From NCBI GenBank assembly GCA_025462645.1, contig JAOAPB010000064.1, positions 62,001-126,000 of the forward strand: a stretch of 64,000 nt of DNA, given 5' to 3'. This stretch comes from Edaphobacter sp. GTDB taxonomy: Bacteria; Acidobacteriota; Terriglobia; Terriglobales; Acidobacteriaceae. Of the stretch, positions 1 to 8,123 are shown piece after piece (within the stretch, counting starts at the first letter, position 1; each line of letters begins with the position of its first letter). The notes beneath the pieces were generated by a model, which worked only from the letters and a program-made list of their open reading frames with translations, was not told where the DNA came from and searched no databases. Made by a program: the position numbers and the translations under genes.

Positions 1-35
1 CTTGTCGTCTTCCTGCTAAAGGTTAGGCCCATCCT

Positions 36-800
36 ATGATCTCAACCTTAGGGATATACCCTATAAATAAGATTCGCGCCGCGGAGGGTGTGTCTCCGCA
101 TCTGCCTCCAGAGCCGCGTCAGATAACGCCACGTGTCGACAAGAAGTCCAGACTGGTTTATCTGACTGATCCTACCGGACTCGCAGTCGAACAGTACAAG
201 ATGCTGCGTCGCAGGCTTTCCACACTTCATCCACGCGGAGGGGTTATCTTGATCACGAGCCCCAATCCGGGCGAAGGCAAGACTCTCACATCGGTCAACC
301 TTGCATGGTGTCTCGCGGAAGGAGGTCATCATACCTGTCTGGTCGATCTGGACTTCAGGGCTCCCGGTGTCGGATTCACACTGGGCACAACTTTCGATGA
401 GGATGGCGTGGAAGAAGTTTTGACGGGTAAGCGAAGCATTAGTCAGGCTGTTCGACAGGTTGGGAGCCGCCCTCTATACGTACTTGGAATCAGGGAGCGT
501 CTGGTCTCGCCTGGTCAGTTGCTGACTTCTGCCTCGTTGAATCCATTACTGACTGATCTGCGCGCCAGATACCAATGGGTTCTCCTTGACTTTGCACCAG
601 TAATTCCGATGGCAGATGTTTCCGAAGCCCTGCCGCACGTAGACGGTGCGCTGATGGTTATCCGTTCGGGGAAGACGGAAAGAGCGATGGTTGCTCCATC
701 AATGGAACTACTGGGATCGAAGGTCTGGGGCGTAGTTTTGAATGACTCTCCCATCAACGGGAGCTCCTACTATGGGTATTATGGAGATCGCAAACGCTGA
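36..800 (+). CDS. CpsD/CapB-type tyrosine kinase-like ATPase of EPS synthesis
   Basis: A 254-residue cytoplasmic P-loop ATPase of the bacterial tyrosine kinase (BY-kinase) family, which in Wzx/Wzy pathways controls polymerisation and export together with a chain-length determinant. Visible motifs are a Walker A (SPNPGEGKT, about residues 75-83), a Walker A' (LVDLDFRAPG) and a Walker B-like strand (WVLLDFAPV). The C-terminus is tyrosine-rich (SSYYGYYGDRKR), as expected for the autophosphorylated tail, although the cluster is short. There is no transmembrane co-polymerase half, so a separate Wzz-like partner is expected, probably upstream of the window. An in-frame TAG at 24 shows the gene is complete at its 5' end. 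It stands first in a co-directional EPS cluster. Family assignment is firm; kinase activity is inferred. Confidence 0.85.
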   Translation: MISTLGIYPINKIRAAEGVSPHLPPEPRQITPRVDKKSRLVYLTDPTGLAVEQYKMLRRRLSTLHPRGGVILITSPNPGEGKTLTSVNLAWCLAEGGHHTCLVDLDFRAPGVGFTLGTTFDEDGVEEVLTGKRSISQAVRQVGSRPLYVLGIRERLVSPGQLLTSASLNPLLTDLRARYQWVLLDFAPVIPMADVSEALPHVDGALMVIRSGKTERAMVAPSMELLGSKVWGVVLNDSPINGSSYYGYYGDRKR

Positions 801-884
801 CTGGCGGCAGTAACATATCTCTTGAAATTGATTAAAATCTGTAAATTCTCAAATCAACGAGCAGGTTGATCTTCGAATATCCAG

Positions 885-2207
885 ATGCTGAAAGATTTAG
901 GAAAATTAAAACGGGATCTTCAAGGCGTGGGTTACTGCGAATTTTGTAGGAGCGCGGATGAATGCTCCCGTGCTAATGGTTACATCTCCTTCGGGAGGGG
1001 AAAGAGGTTACTGTTGTATCGCAAGTGCTATCGCGCAACCTGTGTTGCCGGACTTCTATCCCTCGCGACTATTCTGAGCCAAGCTCAGGATTCCATGGCA
1101 ATGCCCCACGGCAGTACGGCCTCTGCTCAGATACCTGCACATCTTGGCCCAGAGGCTGGCAGTCCGTCGGAGCACAAGTATGAGAGACCCGGTGTGGTCA
1201 GAACTTATTACATCGCGGCGGATGAGATTGACTGGGACTATACGCCTCTTGGAAGAAACCTGGCAGGTCTGCCTCACGCTGAGACGGCGGAAGACGAGAG
1301 TGGTGCAGGGATACACCATCGGGTCTATCACAAAGCAATCTATCGCGAATACACCGATGCTACCTTTAAAACACTAAAAATCCGGCCTCAACAGTGGCAG
1401 CATCTAGGTATACTGGGTCCTCTCCTCCGCGCAGAGGTCGGCGACTCGATCCGGGTTGTCTTCAAGAACAACACACATCTTTCTGTCACAATGCATCCCC
1501 ATGGCCTTGAGTATAAAAAGGACGCTGAGGGGGCTTTTTACAATGACTCTACTCCTAATGCGGTCAAACTGGACGATAAGGTAGTACCAGGTGCCACCTT
1601 TACCTATCTCTGGACAGCGCCGGAGCGAAGCGGCCCGGCATCAATGGATGAGAGCTCAGTACTTTGGATGTATCACTCGCATTTTGTGGAGTCTACTGAC
1701 ATAAATACGGGACTGGTTGGCCCCATCATTGTGACAGCTCGTGGTCAGGCTCGGGCCGACGGCACACCTAAAGACGTAGATCGAGAGTTCATCACCGACT
1801 TTGCGATATTCGATGAAACCGATAGCTGGTTTTTCGACACGAACATAGGAAGTCAGTCCAGAGCAATACGTCTTAAATCTGGGAATCCTGTTCTTCGCGA
1901 ACGAAACATGCTGTACACAATCAATGGCTATATCGAAGCCAATCTTCCTATGCTGACGATGAGACGAGGTGAGCGTGTTCGATGGTATCTCCTCTCGAAC
2001 AGCAATGAGGAGGATATACACATGGCCCATTGGCATGGGAACACCTTGGTCTGGAACAAAATGAGGATGGACTCTATATTTCTTGGGCCTATGGCAATGG
2101 CGGTTGGCACTATGATTCCCGACAGCGAGGGGACCTGGCTGTTCCATTGCCATGTCAACGATCACTATGTGGGTGGGATGGTTGGGCGATATCAAGTGTT
2201 GCCTTGA
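885..2207 (+). CDS. Multicopper oxidase (ceruloplasmin-like cupredoxin repeats)
   Basis: A 440-residue multicopper oxidase. All four copper-ligand motifs can be read in order: HPHG (after SVTM), a WMYHSH segment, HMAHWHG, and the C-terminal HCHVNDHYVGGM, which supplies the type 1 Cys plus the axial Met. These predict one type 1 centre and a trinuclear cluster, so the enzyme should oxidise a phenolic or metal substrate with reduction of O2 to water. A hydrophobic stretch near residues 55-68 (CVAGLLSLATILSQAQ) looks like a signal peptide core, so the true start may lie downstream of 885; no convincing ribosome-binding site was found at 885. The late motifs resemble ceruloplasmin/hephaestin more than CotA or laccase. 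Its presence between EPS genes is unexpected; substrate and role are unknown. Confidence 0.85.
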   Translation: MLKDLGKLKRDLQGVGYCEFCRSADECSRANGYISFGRGKRLLLYRKCYRATCVAGLLSLATILSQAQDSMAMPHGSTASAQIPAHLGPEAGSPSEHKYERPGVVRTYYIAADEIDWDYTPLGRNLAGLPHAETAEDESGAGIHHRVYHKAIYREYTDATFKTLKIRPQQWQHLGILGPLLRAEVGDSIRVVFKNNTHLSVTMHPHGLEYKKDAEGAFYNDSTPNAVKLDDKVVPGATFTYLWTAPERSGPASMDESSVLWMYHSHFVESTDINTGLVGPIIVTARGQARADGTPKDVDREFITDFAIFDETDSWFFDTNIGSQSRAIRLKSGNPVLRERNMLYTINGYIEANLPMLTMRRGERVRWYLLSNSNEEDIHMAHWHGNTLVWNKMRMDSIFLGPMAMAVGTMIPDSEGTWLFHCHVNDHYVGGMVGRYQVLP

Positions 2208-2870
2208 TTGAGAGCCGGCGTGTGCCTCGAGCTCAAACAGAGATGAACAACTATTCCGTATATGGCCCCCGATCAGGGATCCGACAACAGGAGCCAATTG
2301 GCAAGCGCAAACTAGAGCCGCTTCTATTGTCTGCGTGACGAGGCTCATCTCAGTTCTCGGTTACACCTTCCCTTGTAGTGAGTGAAGAGGAAGGGAATAT
2401 GTATGCACAGCAGTGCATGTTTTTGGCGTATTTACGGCGGGTTGCTCATGCTTTCGAACTGCCTGACTCTGTAGAACGGAGAGTGCTGCAGTATTCACAT
2501 AAACTTGATTAAGTCATTTTTCAGCTGGAACCAAGTCGGAGCCCCAGCATTATCGCTTCCACTCCGAAGTGGAAACACCCCTGAGAAGGCCCCTTTGCTC
2601 AGAACTGCAGCGAATCTCCCGGCTACCAACTATCGCCGAGATGAGATGAGGACGCTGGCAGTCGAATTGCTTAAGTGATTGAGACAGTTCCAGAATCTGA
2701 GTGTAATTCTGAAGGTTCAGACGACTGTCACTGCGTTTCGGTTGTATTGTTTTACGCTGTTAAGGGTTTGGCATTTTCAGCTCTACTCAATGATTTCCAC
2801 AGTAGCTCTCTGTGAGCCACCTTCGCGAAGCGTTGCCGATTTACAGAAAAACCGAATGAAGGAGATAAGG
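2208..2870 (+). other. 663-nt leader region ahead of the NusG-like gene
   Basis: A long gap between the multicopper oxidase and the antiterminator gene. It contains one short open frame with a good ribosome-binding site (listed separately). No tRNA, no clear intrinsic terminator and no longer conserved-looking frame were seen. An upstream extension of the NusG-like frame to 2679 is judged non-coding because the strong ribosome-binding site lies at 2861-2870. Long untranslated leaders are common upstream of EPS operons controlled by specialised NusG paralogues. Confidence 0.4.
2399..2512 (+). CDS. Possible 37-residue leader peptide or small protein
   Basis: A small open frame starting ATG at 2399 and ending TAA at 2510-2512. 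A purine-rich GAGG lies 8 nt before the ATG. The predicted peptide (MYAQQCMFLAYLRRVAHAF at its start) is helical and amphipathic in appearance and ends KLD. It lies in the leader of the NusG-like gene. There is no recognised family. It may be a leader peptide, a small protein or chance; only the ribosome-binding site and the protein-like composition support it. Confidence 0.28.
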   Translation: MYAQQCMFLAYLRRVAHAFELPDSVERRVLQYSHKLD

Positions 2871-3446
2871 ATGGACTGTCTGGCGAACCCGACCTGTAGT
2901 GATGTTACTCTGCCGGCTCTGGCTTTGAGAGAACCATCTCGCTGGTACGCCCTCTATACCTACCCACGTCATGAAAAGACAGTTAGGGAACAGCTCCGGT
3001 CAAGATGTGTGGAAGTGTTCTTCCCGACTTTTACTCGGGTGAGTCAGTGGAGAGACCGCAAAGTGAAGATTAACGATCCTGTCTTCCCGGGCTACGTATT
3101 TACGCGAATTCAGCTGAGCGAACGAAGCAGGGTGCTTTGCGTTCCTGGTGTAGTCAGGATGCTTTCCTACAATGGTGCGCCCGCGCCTATTGACGATTCC
3201 GAGCTCGAGGCGGTGAAGCTCTGTTTGGAGCGGGGTGTCGCAATCGAGGTGCAACCCTTCCTTGAAGTCGGAGAGCGTGTAAGGGTCCGCTCAGGAGTAT
3301 TGATGGGAGTTGAGGGTTTGATCTCACATTCCGCTAAAAATCGCACATTGATCGTTCCCATCTCGCTGATCAATCAGTCTGTAGCTGTAGAAGTCGATGC
3401 TGGTTTGCTGGAGTTACTCGTAACCACGGGGCAGGCCGACAGTTGA
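2871..3446 (+). CDS. UpxY/RfaH-like NusG-family transcription antiterminator
   Basis: A 191-residue specialised NusG paralogue. The NGN domain is recognisable from RWYALYTYPRHEKTVREQL, through FPTF and FPGYVF, to the hydrophobic core before GVVRMLSYNG. A KOW-type segment follows (VGERVRVRSGVLMGVEGLI). Such proteins (UpxY, RfaH, LoaP) load onto RNA polymerase early in long polysaccharide operons and suppress termination. ATG 2871 was chosen because AAGGAGATAAGG sits just upstream; an in-frame ATG at 2856 and a longer frame from 2679 lack comparable support. The position just ahead of the sugar transferase, flippase and glycosyltransferase genes fits in-cis control of this EPS cluster. Family assignment is firm; the regulatory target is inferred from position. 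Confidence 0.88.
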   Translation: MDCLANPTCSDVTLPALALREPSRWYALYTYPRHEKTVREQLRSRCVEVFFPTFTRVSQWRDRKVKINDPVFPGYVFTRIQLSERSRVLCVPGVVRMLSYNGAPAPIDDSELEAVKLCLERGVAIEVQPFLEVGERVRVRSGVLMGVEGLISHSAKNRTLIVPISLINQSVAVEVDAGLLELLVTTGQADS

Positions 3447-4046
3447 GATAGAGGGTCTCAGACCCATCGTAATGACTTCGGCGAGAACTGTAGACATAAA
3501 TGTAAGAGCCTGCCGGAAATCAGCTTCCTTTGTAGGGGGGAGTTGCTAATGACGAAACTTATTGCGTGGTAGTGGGCGTGGTAAGGAGCCCGTATGAGCG
3601 AGCAGCTCTCCTTCACCGGTGAGCGTCGGAACGAAGCGGGGCGTCGAGACGATATCCGGTGATAGTGCTAGCCCATTTCCGAAGAGAACTAATGATATGG
3701 TGCCGACGAACGGGATTAACGCGAGATATCAGCACTCACGGTGTATTCATCTTTTGTCAGGAATCACTTCCTTTCGGAGACAACATCGAAGTGATTCTGG
3801 ACCTTCAACGCGCGAGAGCATGATATTGCACAGTGTGCAACTGCGTGGCAGTGGAATTGTAGGTCGTCTGGCTCCCTATGGGGCCTTCCGCTGTAAAGGG
3901 TTGCTTCGATGACGTACCACAGACGCGAGTTCATCTGATTAGATCGATCGGGCTCAGCGCGAGGGCTCTACCACGTAGAGATCGCGGAAGTTCCGCAGAG
4001 AATCAGCTACATCAACCGATGCGTAAGAGACTGGGGATAATTTTGC
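3447..4046 (+). other. 600-nt non-coding gap in front of the sugar transferase
   Basis: A gap between the antiterminator and the initiating sugar transferase. A small perfect hairpin (GGGTC TCA GACCC, 3453-3465) follows the antiterminator stop, but without a T-tract. Short frames at 3619-3912 and 3878-4060 have no convincing composition or family and are not called. A loading site for the NusG-like protein might be here, but no canonical ops or JUMPstart sequence was recognised. Confidence 0.35.
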
Positions 4047-5198
4047 ATGGTTACTCATAAATCAGCACCGCTACCCTGGATACGAAAGAACTCCTACGAG
4101 GATAGTTCTGACGTCCCGTATCCAGGACGGTTACAAATCGCTGTAGTTCAGGAACCAGTGTTCGTACAGATGATTCGACTCGAGCGCCGCCGAACTGAGC
4201 GCTCCGGGAAGCAATTCATGCTTGTTCTCGTAACCTGCGACGATTTTCGTGCCGAGTCAGGCGGCGCACTGGTTGATGATGTCGTTGCTGCGCTCTACTC
4301 CAATACAAGGGAGACCGATGTACTCGGATGGTACGAGCGTGATGTTACGTTGGGCCTGCTGATGACTGAGATTGGTCAGGCCGACAGTACGTCTATCGAT
4401 ACCATCATGCAGAAGATCGCTAACGTCCTTCGAGGAGCCGTGAGCTCAGAAAAATATTACCGTCTAACCCTACTGTTCCGGGTTTTTCCGCAACAATCCG
4501 AAGAAATTTCGGATAAGAAAATCGATATCATCTTGTACCCGGACCTCTCGAAGAAATATAAAACTGCAAAACGTGGGCATACGCTCAAGCGAACCCTGGA
4601 TATCATCGGCAGCGTGTTCGCTATCATCTTGTTCCTTCCCGTATTCCTGCTCATCGCTTTATTTGTAAAGCTGACGTCGAAGGGGCCGATCCTCTTTCGT
4701 CAGAAACGAGTGGGTCAACATGGTCGACAGTTTACCTTCCTGAAATTCCGCACGATGTATGTCGGCAACGATCCGTGTATTCATCGCGAATACGTCGCGA
4801 AGCTGATCGCTGGAGAGGGCGAGGTTGTTTATGGCAAGGGCGTTTACAAACTGATCAACGATCCCAGAGTTACTCGTCTCGGCCGATTCCTGCGTAAGAC
4901 TAGCCTTGATGAGCTGCCCCAGTTCATTAATGTGCTCATGGATGATATGTCTTTGGTAGGACCTCGCCCGCCTCTTCCTTACGAATACGAACGATATCAA
5001 ACATGGCATAAGCGCCGTGTCCTTGAACTCAAGCCAGGGCTTACGGGGCTATGGCAGATCGAAGGGAGATCGCGCACGACTTTCGATGAGATGGTGCGTA
5101 TGGATCTCAGATACGCAAATACAAGATCTGTATGGGTTGATCTCAAAATTTTGATACAGACACCAGCGGCGATGCTTTCAGGTCGCGGAGCGTGTTGA
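4047..5198 (+). CDS. Undecaprenyl-phosphate sugar phosphotransferase with GGDEF-like N-terminus
   Basis: A 383-residue protein whose C-terminal half (from about residue 170) is a bacterial sugar transferase of the WcaJ/WbaP/PglC type. Visible are a membrane anchor (LDIIGSVFAIILFLPVFLL), the FRQKRVG and FLKFRTM motifs, DELPQFINVL, MSLVGPRPP and the KPGLTGLWQ segment. This domain transfers a sugar-1-phosphate to undecaprenyl phosphate at the inner membrane and starts the repeat unit. The N-terminal ~160 residues resemble a degenerate GGDEF/nucleotidyl-cyclase-like fold (IRLERRRTERSGKQFMLVLV) without a GGDEF signature, so it is probably regulatory rather than a cyclase. It stands at the head of the co-directional flippase and glycosyltransferase genes. 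Confidence 0.9.
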   Translation: MVTHKSAPLPWIRKNSYEDSSDVPYPGRLQIAVVQEPVFVQMIRLERRRTERSGKQFMLVLVTCDDFRAESGGALVDDVVAALYSNTRETDVLGWYERDVTLGLLMTEIGQADSTSIDTIMQKIANVLRGAVSSEKYYRLTLLFRVFPQQSEEISDKKIDIILYPDLSKKYKTAKRGHTLKRTLDIIGSVFAIILFLPVFLLIALFVKLTSKGPILFRQKRVGQHGRQFTFLKFRTMYVGNDPCIHREYVAKLIAGEGEVVYGKGVYKLINDPRVTRLGRFLRKTSLDELPQFINVLMDDMSLVGPRPPLPYEYERYQTWHKRRVLELKPGLTGLWQIEGRSRTTFDEMVRMDLRYANTRSVWVDLKILIQTPAAMLSGRGAC

Positions 5199-5326
5199 AT
5201 TGTGTAACCTCTAACTTTTCGTTGTGGCATCTAGGCCTTAGCCAATAAGCCGCGAACGCTAATTTATTGTTGAACCAGTATGCGGATCGCGTCCAAGCTG
5301 ACCAACCGTTCTACCCCCGGTCCCAT

Positions 5327-6910
5327 ATGACATCGATCTCTTGTGAAGTTCAAACAGAGTCCCAGCCAGCTTTGAGCGAGACCGTGCAAGCCACGGAATC
5401 CGAAAAGAACACCCATGGTCAGATTCTCAAGTCATCTGCGATGGTCGGCGGATCTTCGGTTCTTAACATAGTTATAGGAGTGGTCCGAACCAAAGCTATG
5501 GCGGTCTTGCTCGGCCCGGCCGGGTTCGGTTTGTTCGGGCTCTTTGGATCAATTGTGACACTTACCCAGACTCTCGCCGGAATGGGCGTCAATAGTAGTG
5601 GTGTTCGGCAGATAGCCGAAGCCGTTGGCTCGGGCGATACTGAATTGGTTGCGCGAACTACGGTGGTACTACAGCGAATATCGATCCTGCTGGGTTTGCT
5701 CGGAGCCGTTCTATTGGCACTATTTTCGCGGCAGGTTGCCGCTCTGAGCTTTGGTAGTACTGAACACGCCAAGGAAGTTGCGTTATTGTCCATAGCGGTA
5801 TTCTTTGGCTCGGTATCTGCTGGGCAAGGGGCGCTCATCCAGGGAATGAGGCGAATATCCGATCTCGCCAAAATGAGTGTACTGGGGGCAATCTACGGAA
5901 CACTGACCAGCATCTCGCTTATCTATTTCTTCCGTAGCCATGGTGTCGTGCCGGCCCTTGTTGTTGTCGCACTGATGACGACAGCCGCATCTTGGTGGTA
6001 CAGCCGTAAAATACGCATCCACCCCCCTGCGATGTCGGCGTCCAACGTCATAGCAGAAGCGACTGCTCTACTGAAGCTCGGGTTTGCTTTTATGTCCAGC
6101 GGCCTGATGACGATGGGGGTCGCATATGTGGTGCGAATTACTCTATTGCGTAAGGTCGGCTACGAGGCGACTGGTCTATATCAATCCGCATGGACCCTTG
6201 GAGGGCTCTATGTCGGGTTCATCCTGCAAGCAATGGGAGCAGACTTCTACCCGAGACTGACGGCCAGCGCCAAAGACAATACGGCCTGTAATCGGCTGGT
6301 GAACGAACAAGCGCAGGTTGGCCTGTTGTTGGCAGGGCCGGGGGTAATAGCCACTTTGACCTTTGCCCCTCTAGTCATAGCTCTCTTCTATAGCACCAAA
6401 TTCGGTGCGGCTGTTGGGATACTGCGCTGGATATGTCTGGGAACGGTCCTCCAAGTAGTGACGTGGCCGATGGGTTTTATTATTGTCGCGAAAGCAAAGC
6501 AGGCGATATTTATCGGATGCGAAGTGGCATGGAGCATCGTCAGTCTCGGTCTTGCCTGGGTGTGTGTTAGTTATTTCGGATTGAACGGCGTGGGAATCGC
6601 GTTCTTCGGATCGTATATTTTCCATGGCTTTCTGGTCTACGCCGTCGTCCATAGACTCAGCGGATATCGGTGGTCTAGAGATAATCGGCGCAGCGGCCTT
6701 ATCCTGCTTAGTCTCGTTGCCGTGGCGTTCTGTGGATTCTATGTGCTCCCACTCTTCTGGGCTGTCTTTCTTGGAGCTTGTTCAGTGGTCTTAAGTAGCG
6801 TTTATTCGTTTCGAGTGCTTAGCACTTTCGTGACAACAGAACAAATATTGCAGCCTCTGAAACGTCTGTTCCCGGGTCTTAGCCGCATCTGGAAGACGAG
6901 CCAGTCGTGA
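5327..6910 (+). CDS. Wzx-type polysaccharide flippase
   Basis: A 527-residue polytopic membrane protein of the MOP superfamily, predicted to flip the lipid-linked EPS repeat unit across the inner membrane. The N-terminal motif ILKSSAMVGGSSVLNIVIG, followed by RTKAMAVLLGPAGFGLFGLF, is typical of O-antigen translocases. About 12 to 14 hydrophobic segments can be counted, with a conserved middle section (VGYEATGLYQSAWTLGGLY). ATG 5327 was preferred; an in-frame TTG at 5267 would add 20 polar residues, and neither start has a clear ribosome-binding site. It follows the initiating transferase and precedes glycosyltransferases, as expected for a Wzx/Wzy-dependent locus. Confidence 0.85.
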   Translation: MTSISCEVQTESQPALSETVQATESEKNTHGQILKSSAMVGGSSVLNIVIGVVRTKAMAVLLGPAGFGLFGLFGSIVTLTQTLAGMGVNSSGVRQIAEAVGSGDTELVARTTVVLQRISILLGLLGAVLLALFSRQVAALSFGSTEHAKEVALLSIAVFFGSVSAGQGALIQGMRRISDLAKMSVLGAIYGTLTSISLIYFFRSHGVVPALVVVALMTTAASWWYSRKIRIHPPAMSASNVIAEATALLKLGFAFMSSGLMTMGVAYVVRITLLRKVGYEATGLYQSAWTLGGLYVGFILQAMGADFYPRLTASAKDNTACNRLVNEQAQVGLLLAGPGVIATLTFAPLVIALFYSTKFGAAVGILRWICLGTVLQVVTWPMGFIIVAKAKQAIFIGCEVAWSIVSLGLAWVCVSYFGLNGVGIAFFGSYIFHGFLVYAVVHRLSGYRWSRDNRRSGLILLSLVAVAFCGFYVLPLFWAVFLGACSVVLSSVYSFRVLSTFVTTEQILQPLKRLFPGLSRIWKTSQS

Positions 6911-6947
6911 AGCGTATGGAGCAGGCTTTACACATAAGGAGGAGCAA

Positions 6948-8117
6948 GTGCAAAAAAACACAGTCAGTTTTGTTATCCCATGCTACAGGTTGGCTCATCT
7001 CCTGCCACAGTGCGTAGACTCTATCCTTTCGCAATCCTATAGCTGCTTCGAAATACTGATCATGGACGATTGCTCTCCGGACGATACCGCTACAGTGGCA
7101 GCTTCATTCCAAGATCCGCGCATTCGATACATACGCAACGAAGAGAATCTCCGGCAGCTCCGAAATTACAACAAGGGGATCAACGCATCTCAGGGGAAAT
7201 ATATCTGGCTCATCTCTGCCGACGATTATCTGAGGAGTGACTCTATCCTGGAACGCTATGTCGAGCTAATGGAGGCGAATGCGCGTGTTGGATTTGCTTT
7301 TTGCCCGGCCGTGGGGGTGAGAGATGGCAAAGAGACCAGCACTCTGGCTTTCTCGGTGTATAGCAAAAAGGATCAGATTGTAAACGGCCATCGTTTTTTG
7401 GAAAGACTTCTGGAATCCAATATAGTAGCGGCGCCATCATGTCTGGTCCGTCGTGAATGCTACGAGAAGATCAGCGTGTTCCCGATTGATGCGACGTGGG
7501 CTGGAGCCAGAGTCGCTATGGAGTGGATGGGAGATTGGTACCTGTGGTGCGTCTTTGCCCTGTCCTTCGATGTCGCCTATTTTTCAGAAGCAATGGTCTG
7601 TTACCGCGAACACGATCTGAGTATGACAAATGTTCTTACCCAGCAAGAAAATGCTGAAAATTGCATAACAGCTGAGATAGCGATGCTCTGGCTGGTTAGA
7701 GAAAAGGCTCTCAGCCTTCGGCTTGAAAAGCCTGCAAAGAATTGCATGCGCACCGTCGCACATGCTTATGCGCAGTACTGCACATCCAAACAATATCAAT
7801 GGTTGGGCCGATCATCCGTATCGACCATGAGCGTCGAGCAGTTTGAAGAGTCGCTTTGCCGGAGCACCCAGAATGAAGAGGAGAGGAAGTTGATACGCTC
7901 GCTCTGTTTCGAAAGGGTGGGGGATATATTTCGTTCACGCGGGGACCTGCAATTGGCTCGCAAATATTATCGTGAGAGCCTGCTATGCGGGTTATGGATG
8001 ACAACCGTCCATGTGAAACTGCTACTTCTCGCATTGGGCAAACCAGGAGCACGTGTGCGTAAGATAGCACGCTCTCTTCACAATGTAGGTTCCTCATTGT
8101 TCTCGCAGCATAGCTGA
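6948..8117 (+). CDS. GT2-family glycosyltransferase with C-terminal helical extension
   Basis: A 389-residue inverting GT-A glycosyltransferase of family GT2. The first strand and nucleotide-binding region read VSFVIPCYRLAHLLPQCV and EILIMDDCSPDDT; the DxD-like metal motif is SADDYL near residue 90. The catalytic core occupies about residues 1-240, followed by a helical extension with no recognised function. A GTG start at 6948 follows GGAGGA at good spacing, so the start is well supported. It is expected to act on the cytoplasmic face and add one sugar to the lipid-linked repeat unit. Donor and acceptor cannot be read from the sequence. Confidence 0.85.
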   Translation: MQKNTVSFVIPCYRLAHLLPQCVDSILSQSYSCFEILIMDDCSPDDTATVAASFQDPRIRYIRNEENLRQLRNYNKGINASQGKYIWLISADDYLRSDSILERYVELMEANARVGFAFCPAVGVRDGKETSTLAFSVYSKKDQIVNGHRFLERLLESNIVAAPSCLVRRECYEKISVFPIDATWAGARVAMEWMGDWYLWCVFALSFDVAYFSEAMVCYREHDLSMTNVLTQQENAENCITAEIAMLWLVREKALSLRLEKPAKNCMRTVAHAYAQYCTSKQYQWLGRSSVSTMSVEQFEESLCRSTQNEEERKLIRSLCFERVGDIFRSRGDLQLARKYYRESLLCGLWMTTVHVKLLLLALGKPGARVRKIARSLHNVGSSLFSQHS

Positions 8118-8123
8118 TCTCCG

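Noticed and set aside
3571..3592. GGTAGTGGGCGTGGTA-like sequence resembling an ops/JUMPstart element
   Set aside because: It shares only a loose G/T-rich pattern with GGCGGTAGCGTG and lies after, not before, the antiterminator gene; too weak to call.
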